Of a stretch of DNA of 64,000 nucleotides, positions 17,725-27,602 are shown one piece after another (position 1 is the stretch's first letter; each line of letters opens with the position of its first letter). Source of the stretch: Novosphingobium endophyticum (GTDB lineage Bacteria > Pseudomonadota > Alphaproteobacteria > Sphingomonadales > Sphingomonadaceae). The notes beneath the pieces were generated by a model, which searched no databases, was not told where the DNA came from, and saw nothing but the letters and a program-made list of their open reading frames with translations. The stretch is taken from positions 124,001 through 188,000 of the forward strand of contig NZ_BMHK01000003.1 of NCBI RefSeq assembly GCF_014640675.1, in the 5' to 3' direction. The position numbers and the translations under genes are program-made.

Positions 17725-17914
17725 GATTCAGGACACCCCTGCCGGAACGACGACTCTCGAGGCCGCGCCCCCTAAGTGAACAATCGCCGCGCGCTATGGC
17801 GCCCTGCCGATGAACCTCATGCGAACGACCCGCCGGAGCCATGCCGCCGCGCGGCCAGCCGTATCCGGCATGCCGCGAAGGGCGGAAGGCGCAGCCGCCC
17901 TCCGCCGCATCACG

Positions 17915-19480
17915 TCACTGGTTGTTCTGGCGACCGAGGAAACGCGGAATGCTGATCGCGGCGTTTTCCTCGTCCTCATCCTCAGGCTGCGGGCTGGGCG
18001 CGGGTTTCGGACGCGAAAGGCTCGTCATCCGCTCGAACAGGGTGCTGCCGCCAGCCGCCGCCGGCTTGGGAGCGGCTTGCGGTGCCTGCGGCGCGCGGCG
18101 CAGCGGCGTGGGGGCCTCGGCCGAACGGCCGCCTTCGAACAGCAGTTCGTCCTGCCCCTTTACCGGCTGTTCCGGCTCAGCCTCGGCTTCCAGGCCGAGT
18201 TCGAGCGGTTCGCTTCGCGAAGCGCGAAGCCCCGACAGGCTCGCGTAGCTGCCGGAAGCGGGTTCCTTTCCCTCCGCTTCGCCGAGTTCCTCGCTCGCGC
18301 CGAGTTCCAGCGCGTCCTCGGACTCCGGCTCCGGCGCAGAAGCGACCGGCTCGGGCGCGAAATCGGGTTCGGGTTCCGGCTCGCTCAGTTCGAACGGCTG
18401 CGGCGCGGGCGGCGACGATGCCTCGATCGCGGCCGGGCGGGCGATGGCGGGACGGACCGGGCCGCGCGACATACCAAGGCTCGTCGGGCGCGATAGCTCC
18501 TCGACCTGCTCGGCGGTGTGCTCGATGCCGAAGGCGACCACCGAGACGCGGATCTTGCCCTGCAGGTCCGGATTGAACGCCGAACCCCAGATGATGTTGG
18601 CATCGGGATCGACCAGCTCGCGAATATGGTTGGCCGCTTCGTCGACTTCGAGCAGCTTCATGTCCTCGCCGCCGATGATCGAGATAATGACGCCCTTGGC
18701 GCCCTGCATCGAGACGCCATCGAGCAGCGGATTGGCGATCGCCTGTTCCGCCGCCTCGAGCGCGCGGTTCGGACCTTCGCCCTCGCCGGTGCCCATCATC
18801 GCCTTGCCCATCTCTCCCATGACCGAGCGGACGTCCGCGAAGTCGAGGTTGATGAGACCCGGCATGACCATGAGGTCGGTGATCGAGCGCACGCCCTGCT
18901 GCAGCACCTCGTCGGCCAGCGCGAAGGCTTCCTTGAAGGTCGTCTCGGCCTTGGCCACGAGAAACAGGTTCTGGTTGGGAATGACGATCAGCGTATCGAC
19001 GTTCTTCTGCAGCTCGTCGATGCCGGCCTCGGCGGCGCGCATGCGGCGCGTGCCTTCGAACATGAAGGGTTTCGTGACGACGCCGACGGTCAGCACGCCC
19101 TTTTCGCGCGCGGCCTGGGCGATGATCGGCGCCGCACCCGTGCCGGTGCCGCCGCCCATGCCCGCCGCGATGAAGACCATGTGAACGCCGTCGAGCAGCC
19201 GATCGATCTCCTCGAGCGTCTCTTCGGCGGCCGCGCGGCCCACTTCGGGGCGCGAGCCGGCGCCGAGACCTTGCGTGATATCCGGGCCGAGCTGGATGCG
19301 CGTTTCCGCGATCGCGTTGTTCAGGGCCTGGGCGTCGGTATTGGCGACGACAAAATCGACGCCCTCGATCTGGGCCTCGATCATGTTGGCGATGGCGTTG
19401 CCGCCGGCCCCGCCGACACCGATGACGACAATCCGCGGACGAAGCTCATCGATCGCCGGCGGTCCGATATTAATGCTCAT
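17915..19480 (-). CDS. ftsZ: Cell division protein FtsZ
   Basis: A 521-residue tubulin homologue with the GTP-binding region [10 protein letters not shown] and the tubulin signature [10 protein letters not shown], plus the T7 catalytic loop [11 protein letters not shown]. After the GTPase core (to about residue 320) comes a long acidic, Ala/Glu/Pro-rich linker of about 170 residues, typical of alphaproteobacteria. The C-terminal conserved peptide is [10 protein letters not shown], the docking site for FtsA and other partners. GGAGAG precedes the ATG at 19480. The 158-nt gap after ftsA, with a TTAACC half-site and a DnaA-like box, suggests ftsZ has its own promoter in addition to dcw read-through. 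Confidence 0.98.
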   Translation of the reverse strand: MSINIGPPAIDELRPRIVVIGVGGAGGNAIANMIEAQIEGVDFVVANTDAQALNNAIAETRIQLGPDITQGLGAGSRPEVGRAAAEETLEEIDRLLDGVHMVFIAAGMGGGTGTGAAPIIAQAAREKGVLTVGVVTKPFMFEGTRRMRAAEAGIDELQKNVDTLIVIPNQNLFLVAKAETTFKEAFALADEVLQQGVRSITDLMVMPGLINLDFADVRSVMGEMGKAMMGTGEGEGPNRALEAAEQAIANPLLDGVSMQGAKGVIISIIGGEDMKLLEVDEAANHIRELVDPDANIIWGSAFNPDLQGKIRVSVVAFGIEHTAEQVEELSRPTSLGMSRGPVRPAIARPAAIEASSPPAPQPFELSEPEPEPDFAPEPVASAPEPESEDALELGASEELGEAEGKEPASGSYASLSGLRASRSEPLELGLEAEAEPEQPVKGQDELLFEGGRSAEAPTPLRRAPQAPQAAPKPAAAGGSTLFERMTSLSRPKPAPSPQPEDEDEENAAISIPRFLGRQNNQ

Positions 19481-19638
19481 TACGCTCTCCTGCAGGCACG
19501 TGCGCGAAGAAATTACTTTGACCAGTCTGATTGCACGCTTCGACTCACCGAAGCAAAGCACCCTTAACCTTTGTCCACAGCCGCTTTAGTGCAATAGCGC
19601 CCGTTTCTTCGATGCCGCGATGAAGTTCTTGCGGCATA

Positions 19639-20919
19639 TCAGAAATATTCCTTGAGCGCCCGGACGACGCGGCCGACCATGCCCAGCCCGCTGTACCGGA
19701 CGGTCCGCTGATAATCCTTGCCGAACGTGCGAATGTCGACCGGATCGTCCGCGGCGTATAGCACAAGCCCCGCCAGGGTTGAAAACCCCGGTTTTACATG
19801 CGCTTCGGCAAGCCCCGCAAGCTGCGGCACACGACCGATCCGCACGGGTTTTCCAAGCGCGGCCTGGGCGAAGTCGGCAAGGCCCACAAGCTCCGCGCCG
19901 CCGCCGGTAAAGACCACCTGCTTGCCGCGCTGACCGCTGAAGTTCATGGCCTTGAGCGCCTTGTTCACCTCTTCCATCAATACGCCGAGCTGCCCGGTAA
20001 TCACGCCGATCAGTTCGGCGCGCGGGATGCGGTTCTTCTCGTCGGCATGACGGGCGATGGGGCCGGTGCCTTCCTCGCCCGGGGCATTGACCGGAATCAT
20101 CTCGCGATGGTCGGTGGGGCTGGCTATGGCCGAGCCGTTCACGCACTTGAGCCGTTCCGCCTGGAAGCGGCGGATGCCGAAGGCGGAGGCAATCGCGTCG
20201 GTGATATCGGCCGAGCCCATCGGTATGGATATCATGTCGGTCAGCATACCGCCCGAATAGACCGCGACATTGCTCACCTCGGCGCCGAGTTCGACCAGCG
20301 CGACCCCCAGGTCGCGCTCCTCGGGCGAAAGGCAGGCCTGCCCCGCCGCGATCGGCGAGCCGACCACCGCTTCGACTTCGAGGTGCGCGCTCTGCACCGC
20401 CTCGGTCAGATTGCGGATCGGCGCGCCATCGGCCAGCATGACGTGGATGTCGACGCCCAGACGCTCGGCATGGAGGCCCTTGGGATCGATCACACCATGC
20501 GCCCCGTCGAGCCGGTATTGCGCCGGCTGCGCATGGAGCACCATGCGCCCATCGGGCTGAATCACCTCGCGAGCGTTGACGAGAAGCTGGTCGATGTCCT
20601 CCTGCTCGATGCGGCGCCCGCCAATCTCGGCATCGAACTGGTCGATCCGGCTGGCAAGGCCGGCACCGGAACAGCCGATCCAGACTTTCTGCACCGAAGT
20701 GTCGGCCATCTTCTCGGCGCGGTCGATCGCATCGCGCACGGCATAGGTCGCCGCGGCGATGTCAGTGACATAGCCGCGCTTGATCCCCTGGCTCGCGCGA
20801 TGGCCGGAGCCGAGCACGATCATCTCGCCCGTGTCGGAAATACCCGCGACGATTGCGGAAATGCGGAAGGAACCGATATTGACCGCGCCGAATACGCGGG
20901 TGATGCGCGGGCCCGCCAT
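19639..20919 (-). CDS. ftsA: Cell division protein FtsA
   Basis: A 426-residue actin-like protein with phosphate-binding and 1C/SHS2 subdomains (VFGAVNIGSFRISAIVAG at the start, later VALVELGAEVSNVAVYSGG and VFTGGGAELVGL). The C-terminus, GMVGRVVRALKEYF, is the amphipathic membrane-targeting helix. FtsA tethers FtsZ to the inner membrane and recruits late divisome proteins. Its ATG overlaps the ftsQ stop by one base. Length and ends agree with the family. Confidence 0.97.
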   Translation of the reverse strand: MAGPRITRVFGAVNIGSFRISAIVAGISDTGEMIVLGSGHRASQGIKRGYVTDIAAATYAVRDAIDRAEKMADTSVQKVWIGCSGAGLASRIDQFDAEIGGRRIEQEDIDQLLVNAREVIQPDGRMVLHAQPAQYRLDGAHGVIDPKGLHAERLGVDIHVMLADGAPIRNLTEAVQSAHLEVEAVVGSPIAAGQACLSPEERDLGVALVELGAEVSNVAVYSGGMLTDMISIPMGSADITDAIASAFGIRRFQAERLKCVNGSAIASPTDHREMIPVNAPGEEGTGPIARHADEKNRIPRAELIGVITGQLGVLMEEVNKALKAMNFSGQRGKQVVFTGGGAELVGLADFAQAALGKPVRIGRVPQLAGLAEAHVKPGFSTLAGLVLYAADDPVDIRTFGKDYQRTVRYSGLGMVGRVVRALKEYF

Positions 20920-21854
20920 CAGTCTGCCTCCGCCACATTATGAGGAACGGCGCCGGCCTTGAGCGCCAGTTCCTGGCCTTCCTGATCGGGCACGCGCAGA
21001 TAGATGCGATCGCTCGCGCGCATGTCGAAAGCGGTCACTTTTCCGCCGAGCAGGCGATTGGTGCCGTCCAGCCGCGCGAAAGTGACAAGCGCGCCGGCCG
21101 ATTCCTTTTCGCCTTCGGGCAGGGCGAGGACCTGGCCGGTCCGGAACGTCAGGTTCCAGCGGCGGTTGCCGATCCATTCCGCCTCGCGCACGCGCGGCTT
21201 GAGCGCCGGTGCGGCTTCGAGCAGGTGCGCCAGTGTCATGACCTGCTGTCCCGCGCCGGGACCGGACACGATCAGCCGGCCCTGCGCATCCTTGCGGCTG
21301 ATGGTTTCCAGTTCATGCCCGGTCTCGTCGATCAGCACGAAGCGATCCGCCTTGCGCAGCACCGCGTGCGGCTGACGCTCGACGATGTCGATCACCAGCG
21401 TGTCGGGAAGCTGACGAGAAACCCGCGCGTCCTTGACCCACGAGAGTTCGAGCAGATCGGCGCGCAGCCCCTCGAGATCGACCTGGGGCATCGCCCGGTC
21501 CCGCTCGACCAGCGCCTTCTCATAGACCTTGAGCTTGTTGATGTTCTCCGCGCCGCGCACGACGACCGTCTTGACCTCGAACCCGGCATCGGAAGCGACT
21601 TGCGCAAGCCGCTGGCTCGCCATTGAGGGCACGCCGGCCGCGCTGGCGACCACCCATGCGAGCGCCGCCGCGCCGGCAAGGATCGCGACGAGGAAAATAC
21701 GGTGGAGCTGCTCTTCCGAAAAGGGCAACCAGCCCATCACGACGTCGACCGCCGATCCGGTCGAGGCCTTCGCTTGCCGCACCCTGGCTTTGGCACCCTG
21801 GCTCGCGGCGGTCTTCCGCGCGCTCTTCGGCTTGCGTCGGATCGTCTGACTCAT
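20919..21854 (-). CDS. ftsQ: Cell division protein FtsQ
   Basis: A 311-residue bitopic membrane protein. It has a basic cytoplasmic tail of about 60 residues, one transmembrane helix (IFLVAILAGAAALAWVVASA), a POTRA domain beginning FEVKTVVVRGAENIN, and a beta domain (PDTLVIDIVERQPHAVLRK, then RFVLIDETGHEL). It links cytoplasmic and periplasmic divisome parts with FtsL and FtsB. The start at 21854 overlaps the ddlB stop by 4 nt (ATGA). Confidence 0.95.
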   Translation of the reverse strand: MSQTIRRKPKSARKTAASQGAKARVRQAKASTGSAVDVVMGWLPFSEEQLHRIFLVAILAGAAALAWVVASAAGVPSMASQRLAQVASDAGFEVKTVVVRGAENINKLKVYEKALVERDRAMPQVDLEGLRADLLELSWVKDARVSRQLPDTLVIDIVERQPHAVLRKADRFVLIDETGHELETISRKDAQGRLIVSGPGAGQQVMTLAHLLEAAPALKPRVREAEWIGNRRWNLTFRTGQVLALPEGEKESAGALVTFARLDGTNRLLGGKVTAFDMRASDRIYLRVPDQEGQELALKAGAVPHNVAEAD

Positions 21855-22807
21855 GCGCCCCCCTTCCCCGCCTGTTCCGCATCGGCGAGCGCCTCGGCAA
21901 TGATCTCCTCGACGAGGTCGGCATAGTCCATGCCGCAAGCCCTGGCCTGCTCGGGCACGAGGCTGAGCGGCGTCATGCCCGGCTGGGTATTGGTCTCCAG
22001 CAGAAACAGGCCTTCCACGCCCTGCGTGTCGTCCCAGCGGAAGTCGGAGCGGCTGGTCCCCTTGCAGCCCAGCAGCTGATGCGCGCGCAGGGCGATATCC
22101 TTACAGGCCTGCGTGATCTCGTCGGGGATCTCGGCGGGGCAGACGTGCTCGGTCATCCCGTCGGTGTACTTGGCATCGAAATCGTAGAAGCCCGATTTTG
22201 GCTTGAGTTCGGTGACGAGCAGCGCACGGCCGCCGATCACCGCCGTTGTCAGTTCGCGGCCCCGGATGAACGGCTCCGCCAGAAGGCGGTCGAATTCCTG
22301 CCACGGCCCCGTGGCGTCGGGGCTGATCGGATTTCCGTAGTTGCCGTCATGGGTGACGATGGCGACGCCGACCGAAGAACCCTCGTTGATCGGCTTGAGT
22401 ACGTAAGGACGCGGCAGCGGATCGCTGGCGTAAAGTCCTTCAGACTCGACGATGCGGCCGCCCGGCATGGGAATGCCGTGGGGGACCAGAACCTGCTTGG
22501 TCAGTTCCTTGTCGATCGCGATCACCGAGGTCGCAAGGCCCGAATGGGTGTAGGTGAGGCCCATCAGGTCCATCATGCCCTGCACCGTGCCGTCCTCGCC
22601 CGGCGCGCCGTGGAGCGCGTTGAACACGACATCGGGCTTCGCCTCGGCCAGCCGCGATGCGACATCCCGGTCCATGTCGATGCGGGTGACCTTGTGCCCT
22701 TTCGATTCAAGCGCTTTAGCCACGCCCTCGCCGCTCATCAGCGAGACGGAGCGTTCGTGCGACCAGCCGCCCATCAGGACCGCGACGTGGAGTTTGGGCA
22801 ACGACAT
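21851..22807 (-). CDS. ddlB: D-alanine--D-alanine ligase
   Basis: A 318-residue ATP-grasp ligase. It shows the N-terminal GGWSHERSVSLMSG, the ATP-binding YVLKPINEGSSVGV, and the C-terminal ETNTQPGMTPLSLVP that places Mg2+ ligands. It joins two D-alanines for the muropeptide stem. ATG 22807 is chosen over a TTG one codon earlier. No strong ribosome site is evident. A 43-nt gap separates it from murB, one of the few spacers in this part of the cluster, and it contains a fragment of the repeat found inside murB. Confidence 0.96.
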   Translation of the reverse strand: MSLPKLHVAVLMGGWSHERSVSLMSGEGVAKALESKGHKVTRIDMDRDVASRLAEAKPDVVFNALHGAPGEDGTVQGMMDLMGLTYTHSGLATSVIAIDKELTKQVLVPHGIPMPGGRIVESEGLYASDPLPRPYVLKPINEGSSVGVAIVTHDGNYGNPISPDATGPWQEFDRLLAEPFIRGRELTTAVIGGRALLVTELKPKSGFYDFDAKYTDGMTEHVCPAEIPDEITQACKDIALRAHQLLGCKGTSRSDFRWDDTQGVEGLFLLETNTQPGMTPLSLVPEQARACGMDYADLVEEIIAEALADAEQAGKGGA

Positions 22808-22819
22808 CAATCAATACTC

Positions 22820-22834
22820 TCGCTCGACACGAAC
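22820..22834. repeat. 15-nt fragment of the REP-like element in the ddlB-murB spacer
   Basis: TCGCTCGACACGAAC here is identical to positions 23772-23786 within the right arm of the complete palindrome in murB. A match of this length about 950 bp away, in a 43-nt spacer, suggests a decayed or truncated copy rather than chance. Confidence 0.5.
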
Positions 22835-22850
22835 AGGGCAGGCGCAATGC

Positions 22851-23819
22851 TCATGGCCGCCCCACCCTCTGAATTTCCCACTCAAGCGCCACGCCCGAAT
22901 TGTCCTTCACCCGCCGGCGCACTTCCTCGCCGAGCGCCTCGATCTCGGCGCTGGTGGCTTCGCCGGTGTTGATGAGGAAGTTGGTGTGCTTCTCGCTGAC
23001 CTCAGCGCCGCCGATCCGCAACCCCCGGCAGCCCGCCTCGTCGACGAGTTGCCACGCCTTGCGGCCTTCCGGGTTCTTGAAAGTCGATCCGCCGGTCTTC
23101 GAACGCAGCGGCTGCGAGGCTTCGCGGCTGGCGGAGATACGGTCCATCTCGGCCTGGATGGCCTGGGGTTCGCCGGGCCGCCCCTTGAAGCGTGCGGCAA
23201 CGACGATCGCGCCTTCGGGCAGTTCGGAATGACGGTAGGTATAGCGCAGGTCCGCCTTGCGCAGCGTGACCAGCTCGCCCGAGCGCAGGACCACGTCGCA
23301 ATCGACGAGAATATCCTTCACCTCGCCCCCATAGGCACCGCCGTTCATGCGCACGAAACCGCCCACGGTGCCGGGGATCGAACGCAGGAACTCGACCCCG
23401 GCAATGCCGTTGTCGCGCGCGGTCGAGGATACGAGGATGCCGGAAGCGCCGCCCCCACAGTCGAGCGTGACGTCATCGACTTTCGCGACCTTTGCAAAGG
23501 GCTTGCCCAGCCGAACGACAACGCCCGGAACGCCGCCGTCGCGCACGACCATGTTTGAGCCGAGGCCCAGCGCCATGATCGGGACGGAAGGATCGAGACC
23601 GCGCAGGAAGTCCTGCAGGTCGGCCACATCCTTCGGCTCGAACAGCCACTCGGCCGCGCCGCCCGACTTGAACCAGACGAGCGGGGCCAGAGGGGCCTCA
23701 GGCGTGAGCTTGCCCCTGACTCCGTTCGTGTCGAACGAAGTCGAGACACCTGTGCCGGGCGTGTCTCGACTTCGCTCGACACGAACGGGCGGGGAAGCGG
23801 TAGAGGCGCGGTCGGCCAT
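22851..23819 (-). CDS. murB: UDP-N-acetylenolpyruvoylglucosamine reductase, with a repeat-encoded N-terminal insert
   Basis: A 322-residue FAD enzyme that reduces UDP-GlcNAc-enolpyruvate to UDP-MurNAc. FAD-domain motifs include GLGSNMVVRDGG and RSIPGTVGGFVRMNGGAYGG. The C-terminal domain has SKTGGSTFKNPEG, with the proton-donor serine, and the near-terminal glutamate region. The N-terminus is odd: residues 12-33 (VRVERSRDTPGTGV...TNG) are encoded by a REP-like palindrome, pushing the normal start of homology (LAPLVWFKSGGAAEWLF) to about residue 44. The ATG at 23819 has GGAGGA upstream with proper spacing; a GTG one codon earlier is less well placed. Confidence 0.95.
   Translation of the reverse strand: MADRASTASPPVRVERSRDTPGTGVSTSFDTNGVRGKLTPEAPLAPLVWFKSGGAAEWLFEPKDVADLQDFLRGLDPSVPIMALGLGSNMVVRDGGVPGVVVRLGKPFAKVAKVDDVTLDCGGGASGILVSSTARDNGIAGVEFLRSIPGTVGGFVRMNGGAYGGEVKDILVDCDVVLRSGELVTLRKADLRYTYRHSELPEGAIVVAARFKGRPGEPQAIQAEMDRISASREASQPLRSKTGGSTFKNPEGRKAWQLVDEAGCRGLRIGGAEVSEKHTNFLINTGEATSAEIEALGEEVRRRVKDNSGVALEWEIQRVGRP
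23723..23787. repeat. REP-like imperfect palindrome inserted in the murB coding region
   Basis: Arms 23723-23749 and 23761-23787 are 27 nt each and complementary at 26 positions, separated by an 11-nt loop. The 65-nt element is read through in frame by murB. The arm core GTCGAACGAAGTCGAGACAC resembles extragenic palindromes I recall from Sphingomonadales, where they also yield VERSRD-type peptides when translated. In mRNA it would form a very stable hairpin about 30 nt after the murB start. Confidence 0.85.
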
Positions 23820-25228
23820 CACACCGTCCTCCGCGACCTGATCGCGTCAGCCAGCCCCGCCGCCCACTTGGTGATGTCGCCCGCGCCAAGGCACACGACC
23901 ATGTCGCCGGGCTGAATCGTCGCCGCGAGCGCGTCGGCCAGTGCGTCAGGCCCGGAAATGACCTGTGCCGAACGATGTCCGCGCGCCTTCATGCCCTCGA
24001 CCATGGCTTCGGAATCGACGCCCTCGATCGGCTGTTCGCCGGCGGCGTAAACGGGTGTGGCATAGACCATGTCCGCGTCGTTGAAGGCGCGCTCGAAGTC
24101 TTCCATGTGGTCGCGCAGGCGCGTGTAGCGGTGCGGCTGGGCGACGGCGATGACGCGACCTTTCGTCCCTTCGCGCGCGGCGGCGAGCACGGCGCGGATC
24201 TCGACCGGGTGATGGCCGTAGTCGTCGATCACCGCGACACCGTCCACCTCGCCGACCTTGGTGAAGCGGCGCTTCACGCCGCCGAAGCTGGCAAAGCCGC
24301 TCCGGATCACGTCGTCGCCGCACCCCAACTCGACCGCGACACCGATCGCCGCGAGCGCGTTCTGGACGTTGTGCCGCCCCGGCATCGGCAGTTCGATTCC
24401 CTCGATCCTGTGGAACGAGCCGTCGCGCTGGCGCAGCGCGACGTCGAAGCGGTTGCCGCCGGGGACCGGGGTGACATTCTCGCCGCGAATGTCGGCCTGG
24501 GCGGAAAAGCCGTAAGTCACGACGCGGCGGTCACGTACACGGGGAATCACCGTCTGGACTTCCGGGTGATCGATGCACAGCAGCGCCGCGCCATAGAACG
24601 GCACGTTTTCGATGAATTCGACGAAGGCTTCCTTCACCCGGTCGAAGGACCCGTAGTGGTCGAGATGCTCGGGATCAATGTTGGTGACGACCGCCAGAGT
24701 ACCGTCGAGCCGCAGGAACGAGCCGTCGCTTTCGTCGGCTTCCACCACCATCCAGTCGGATGCGCCGAGGCGCGCGTTCGAGCCGTAGGAGTTGATGATG
24801 CCGCCATTGATGACGGTCGGATCAATCCCGCCGGCATCGAGCAGCGCGGCGACCATCGAGGTCGTCGTCGTCTTGCCGTGCGTGCCGGCGACGGCGACGG
24901 TATTCTTGAGCCGCATCAGTTCGGCCAGCATCTCCGCGCGGCGCACCACGGGGATGCGGTGCTCGAGCGCATAGACCACTTCGGGATTGTCGCGCTTGAC
25001 CGCCGTGGAGGTCACCACCACCGCCGCCCCGGCCACGTTGCCGCCGGCCTGGCCGATCATCACCTTGATCCCGCGCTTGCGCAGTCCGTCGACGACGTAG
25101 CCCTCGGCAATGTCCGAGCCCTGCACCGAATAGCCGAGGTTGTGCATGACCTCGGCAATGCCGGACATGCCGATGCCGCCGATGCCGACGAAGTGGATCG
25201 TCCCGATCTCGGTGCCGACGCCTTTCAC
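23819..25228 (-). CDS. murC: UDP-N-acetylmuramate--L-alanine ligase
   Basis: A 469-residue Mur ligase. The N-terminal UDP-binding domain contains [17 protein letters not shown], the central ATPase has the P-loop [13 protein letters not shown], and further motifs include [10 protein letters not shown] and the late [10 protein letters not shown]. It adds L-Ala to UDP-MurNAc in the cytoplasm. The GTG start at 25228 overlaps the murG stop (GTGA), a coupling pattern repeated in this cluster; homology begins immediately after. Confidence 0.97.
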   Translation of the reverse strand: MKGVGTEIGTIHFVGIGGIGMSGIAEVMHNLGYSVQGSDIAEGYVVDGLRKRGIKVMIGQAGGNVAGAAVVVTSTAVKRDNPEVVYALEHRIPVVRRAEMLAELMRLKNTVAVAGTHGKTTTTSMVAALLDAGGIDPTVINGGIINSYGSNARLGASDWMVVEADESDGSFLRLDGTLAVVTNIDPEHLDHYGSFDRVKEAFVEFIENVPFYGAALLCIDHPEVQTVIPRVRDRRVVTYGFSAQADIRGENVTPVPGGNRFDVALRQRDGSFHRIEGIELPMPGRHNVQNALAAIGVAVELGCGDDVIRSGFASFGGVKRRFTKVGEVDGVAVIDDYGHHPVEIRAVLAAAREGTKGRVIAVAQPHRYTRLRDHMEDFERAFNDADMVYATPVYAAGEQPIEGVDSEAMVEGMKARGHRSAQVISGPDALADALAATIQPGDMVVCLGAGDITKWAAGLADAIRSRRTV

Positions 25229-26409
25229 AGCGCGCCCTCCGTCGCGAGCGCTTCGCCGTTGCGGGCTTTTGCGCCCTGAAGGTCCATACGGATCACATCC
25301 ATGATCGGATCCGCGCCGAAGCTTTCGACGAGATCGGCAAGATCGCGCGCGGCCTTCGGGTAGCCGCAGTTCCAGGCCGCGTGGGCGGCGTTGGCCAGCG
25401 TAGCGGGATGCTGCGCCATGGCGTTGATCTGCTTGGCGAGCGTCGCCCCGGTAAAGCCCTCCTGCCGGATCGCGCGCGCGCCGCCGGCGGCGACGATCTC
25501 GCGGGTGTTGGCGGCCTGGTGGTCGTCGGTGGCAATCGGAAGCGGGATCAGGATCGCGGGGCGGCCCACGGCGGTCAGCTCGGCAATGGTCGAGGCCCCG
25601 GCGCGGCCGATGAACAGGTGGGCGCCGGCAAGCCGTTCGGCCATGTCTTCGTAATAGGTCGCCAGTTCGGCGGGAATGCCGTGGCTGGCATAGCGTTCGC
25701 GCACCGCCTCGATGTCCTCCGCGCGGCACTGCTGGATCACCTGCAGGCGCGATCGCAGCGCCGGGGGCAGCATGGCGAGGCCATCCGGAACCACTTCCGA
25801 CAGCACCCGCGCGCCCTGGCTGCCGCCGGTCACGAGAATGCGAAACAGGCTGTCCTCAGTGAAATCCGGGAACGGCTCGTCGCGCAAGGCCAGCACCTCG
25901 GTCCGCACCGGATTGCCCACCAGCGTCACCTTGCCTTCGAGCTTGGGATCGAGCCGGTCCACCTTCCTGCACGAGGTGGCGATGGCGTCGACTTTCCCGG
26001 CGAAGTAACGATTGACGCGGCCCAGCACCGCATTCTGCTCATGCAGCACCGTCGGGATACTTGCCGATGCGGCGGCGAGCAGCGTCGGCATCGCAGGATA
26101 GCCGCCGAAACCGACTACCGCGGAAGGCTCGAAACTCTCGAACAGGCGCAGCGCCATCTGCCGGCCTTCGAGGATGCCTCGCGCGCCCCGGACCCAGTTG
26201 AGCGGGTTCTTGCCCGCGATCCGTCCCGGCGGGAGGACATGCGTGGTCAGGCAGGAAGGCTTGCCGGGAATCGCGGCGCCCCGCTCATCCGTGATCAGCG
26301 CGACGTGATGGCCGCGCCGGTCGAGTTCGGCGGCAAGGGCGAAGGCCGGAATGAGGTGTCCGCCGGTTCCGCCCGCGGCGAGAACGTAATGGCGGCTGAC
26401 CTGACTCAT
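25225..26409 (-). CDS. murG: UDP-GlcNAc--undecaprenyl-PP-MurNAc-pentapeptide GlcNAc transferase
   Basis: A 394-residue GT-B glycosyltransferase. It has the N-terminal glycine loop [25 protein letters not shown], the [12 protein letters not shown] motif, and the C-terminal donor loop [10 protein letters not shown]. It converts lipid I to lipid II on the inner membrane face. The ATG at 26409 overlaps the ftsW stop by 4 nt. The C-terminal tail is slightly longer than in E. coli (355 aa). Confidence 0.97.
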   Translation of the reverse strand: MSQVSRHYVLAAGGTGGHLIPAFALAAELDRRGHHVALITDERGAAIPGKPSCLTTHVLPPGRIAGKNPLNWVRGARGILEGRQMALRLFESFEPSAVVGFGGYPAMPTLLAAASASIPTVLHEQNAVLGRVNRYFAGKVDAIATSCRKVDRLDPKLEGKVTLVGNPVRTEVLALRDEPFPDFTEDSLFRILVTGGSQGARVLSEVVPDGLAMLPPALRSRLQVIQQCRAEDIEAVRERYASHGIPAELATYYEDMAERLAGAHLFIGRAGASTIAELTAVGRPAILIPLPIATDDHQAANTREIVAAGGARAIRQEGFTGATLAKQINAMAQHPATLANAAHAAWNCGYPKAARDLADLVESFGADPIMDVIRMDLQGAKARNGEALATEGAL

Positions 26410-27602
26410 GAAATGTCTCCGATGGCGCGAAGCGAAAAGCGTTCGCGCTTGATGTACGGATTTCGGCGGGTGATCGCCAGCAGCAGTCCCATCGCCAGGC
26501 ATACCGCCACCGTGGACGAACCACCGTAGCTGATCAGCGGCAGCGTCATCCCCTTGGACGGGAAGAGCTGCAAGTTGACGAGAATGTTGATGAATGCCTG
26601 CCCGCCGAACTGCGCGGCGAGGCCCGAAGCGGCGAGGACGGTGAAGAGATCCTCCTCGTCCACCATGCGCAGCAATACCCGGGTCAACACGGCGAGGTAG
26701 ATCATGACGACGGCGACGCAGGCAAGCAGGCCGAATTCCTCGCCGATGACCGAGAAGATATAGTCGGTGTGCGCCTCTGGCAGCGCGAACTTGCGCGTGC
26801 CCATCCAGAAACCGAGTCCGGTCCAGCCCCCGTTGAGCAGCGTGCGCTCGGCAAGGTCCACCTGATCGAAGGCGGAGCCGCCGAACAGGAAGTTGTCGAT
26901 GCGATTGCGCCCGTTGTCGTAGGTGAAATACATCAGGACGATGCTGGCGAGGCCGATCCCCATGAACACGCCAATGCGCTTCAGCGGAATGCCCGCCAGC
27001 AGGATCAGCACGAAGAAAGTGCCGCCGAACAGCATCGCCGATCCGAAGTCCGGCTGCGCCATCAGCAGCGCCGCCAGCAGCGCCATGAGCGCGAAGCAGA
27101 TGCCCACCACCGGAATCTGCGGATCACGCGCGCGCCACGAGAGGATCCAGGCGAGCAGGATCGGAAAACCGCACTTGAGGAATTCCGAGGGCTGGAGCGA
27201 GATGCCTAACCTGATCCAGCGGCGCGCGCCGTTCACTTCCGCGCCGATGAACGGCACCAGCACGAGCAGCACCATCATGGCGGCCGCGATCAGGATGCCG
27301 ATCCGGCGGGCGCTGTCCTTGCTGCGCGTCGATGCCCAGAACATCGCGCCCAGGCCGAGCAGCAGCCAGCGCATGTGGAGGTAGAAGAAGTGGAGTTCCG
27401 GCAGGCTTTCCCGCGCGGTGGAAAGGCGGCGCGCACTGGCCGGAGAGCCGGCGGCCACGGCCACCGCGCCGATCCCCAGCAGGATCAGCACGAGCGCGAG
27501 CACCGGGCGGTCGATCTCCTGCCACCAGATCGCCACTTCGCTGCGGCGGTTGCGGTTGTAGCGCGAAGCGCGTCCGCTGGTGCCGGGGGCGACCGTGGCC
27601 AT
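26406..27602 (-). CDS. ftsW: SEDS-family septal peptidoglycan polymerase FtsW
   Basis: A 398-residue polytopic protein with about ten hydrophobic helices. SEDS landmarks include GARRWIRLGISLQPSEFLK, LLMAQPDFGSAML, the extracellular segment LPEAHTDYIFSVIGEEFGLL, and GMTLPLISYGGSS. It polymerises glycan from lipid II with FtsI. The N-terminal 30 residues are basic and cytoplasmic. The ATG at 27602 overlaps the murD stop by one base (TGATG). Confidence 0.96.
   Translation of the reverse strand: MATVAPGTSGRASRYNRNRRSEVAIWWQEIDRPVLALVLILLGIGAVAVAAGSPASARRLSTARESLPELHFFYLHMRWLLLGLGAMFWASTRSKDSARRIGILIAAAMMVLLVLVPFIGAEVNGARRWIRLGISLQPSEFLKCGFPILLAWILSWRARDPQIPVVGICFALMALLAALLMAQPDFGSAMLFGGTFFVLILLAGIPLKRIGVFMGIGLASIVLMYFTYDNGRNRIDNFLFGGSAFDQVDLAERTLLNGGWTGLGFWMGTRKFALPEAHTDYIFSVIGEEFGLLACVAVVMIYLAVLTRVLLRMVDEEDLFTVLAASGLAAQFGGQAFINILVNLQLFPSKGMTLPLISYGGSSTVAVCLAMGLLLAITRRNPYIKRERFSLRAIGDIS

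Noticed and set aside
17881..17905. GC-rich hairpin after ftsZ as a terminator
   Set aside because: The stem is interrupted and no U tract follows; support is too weak to list.
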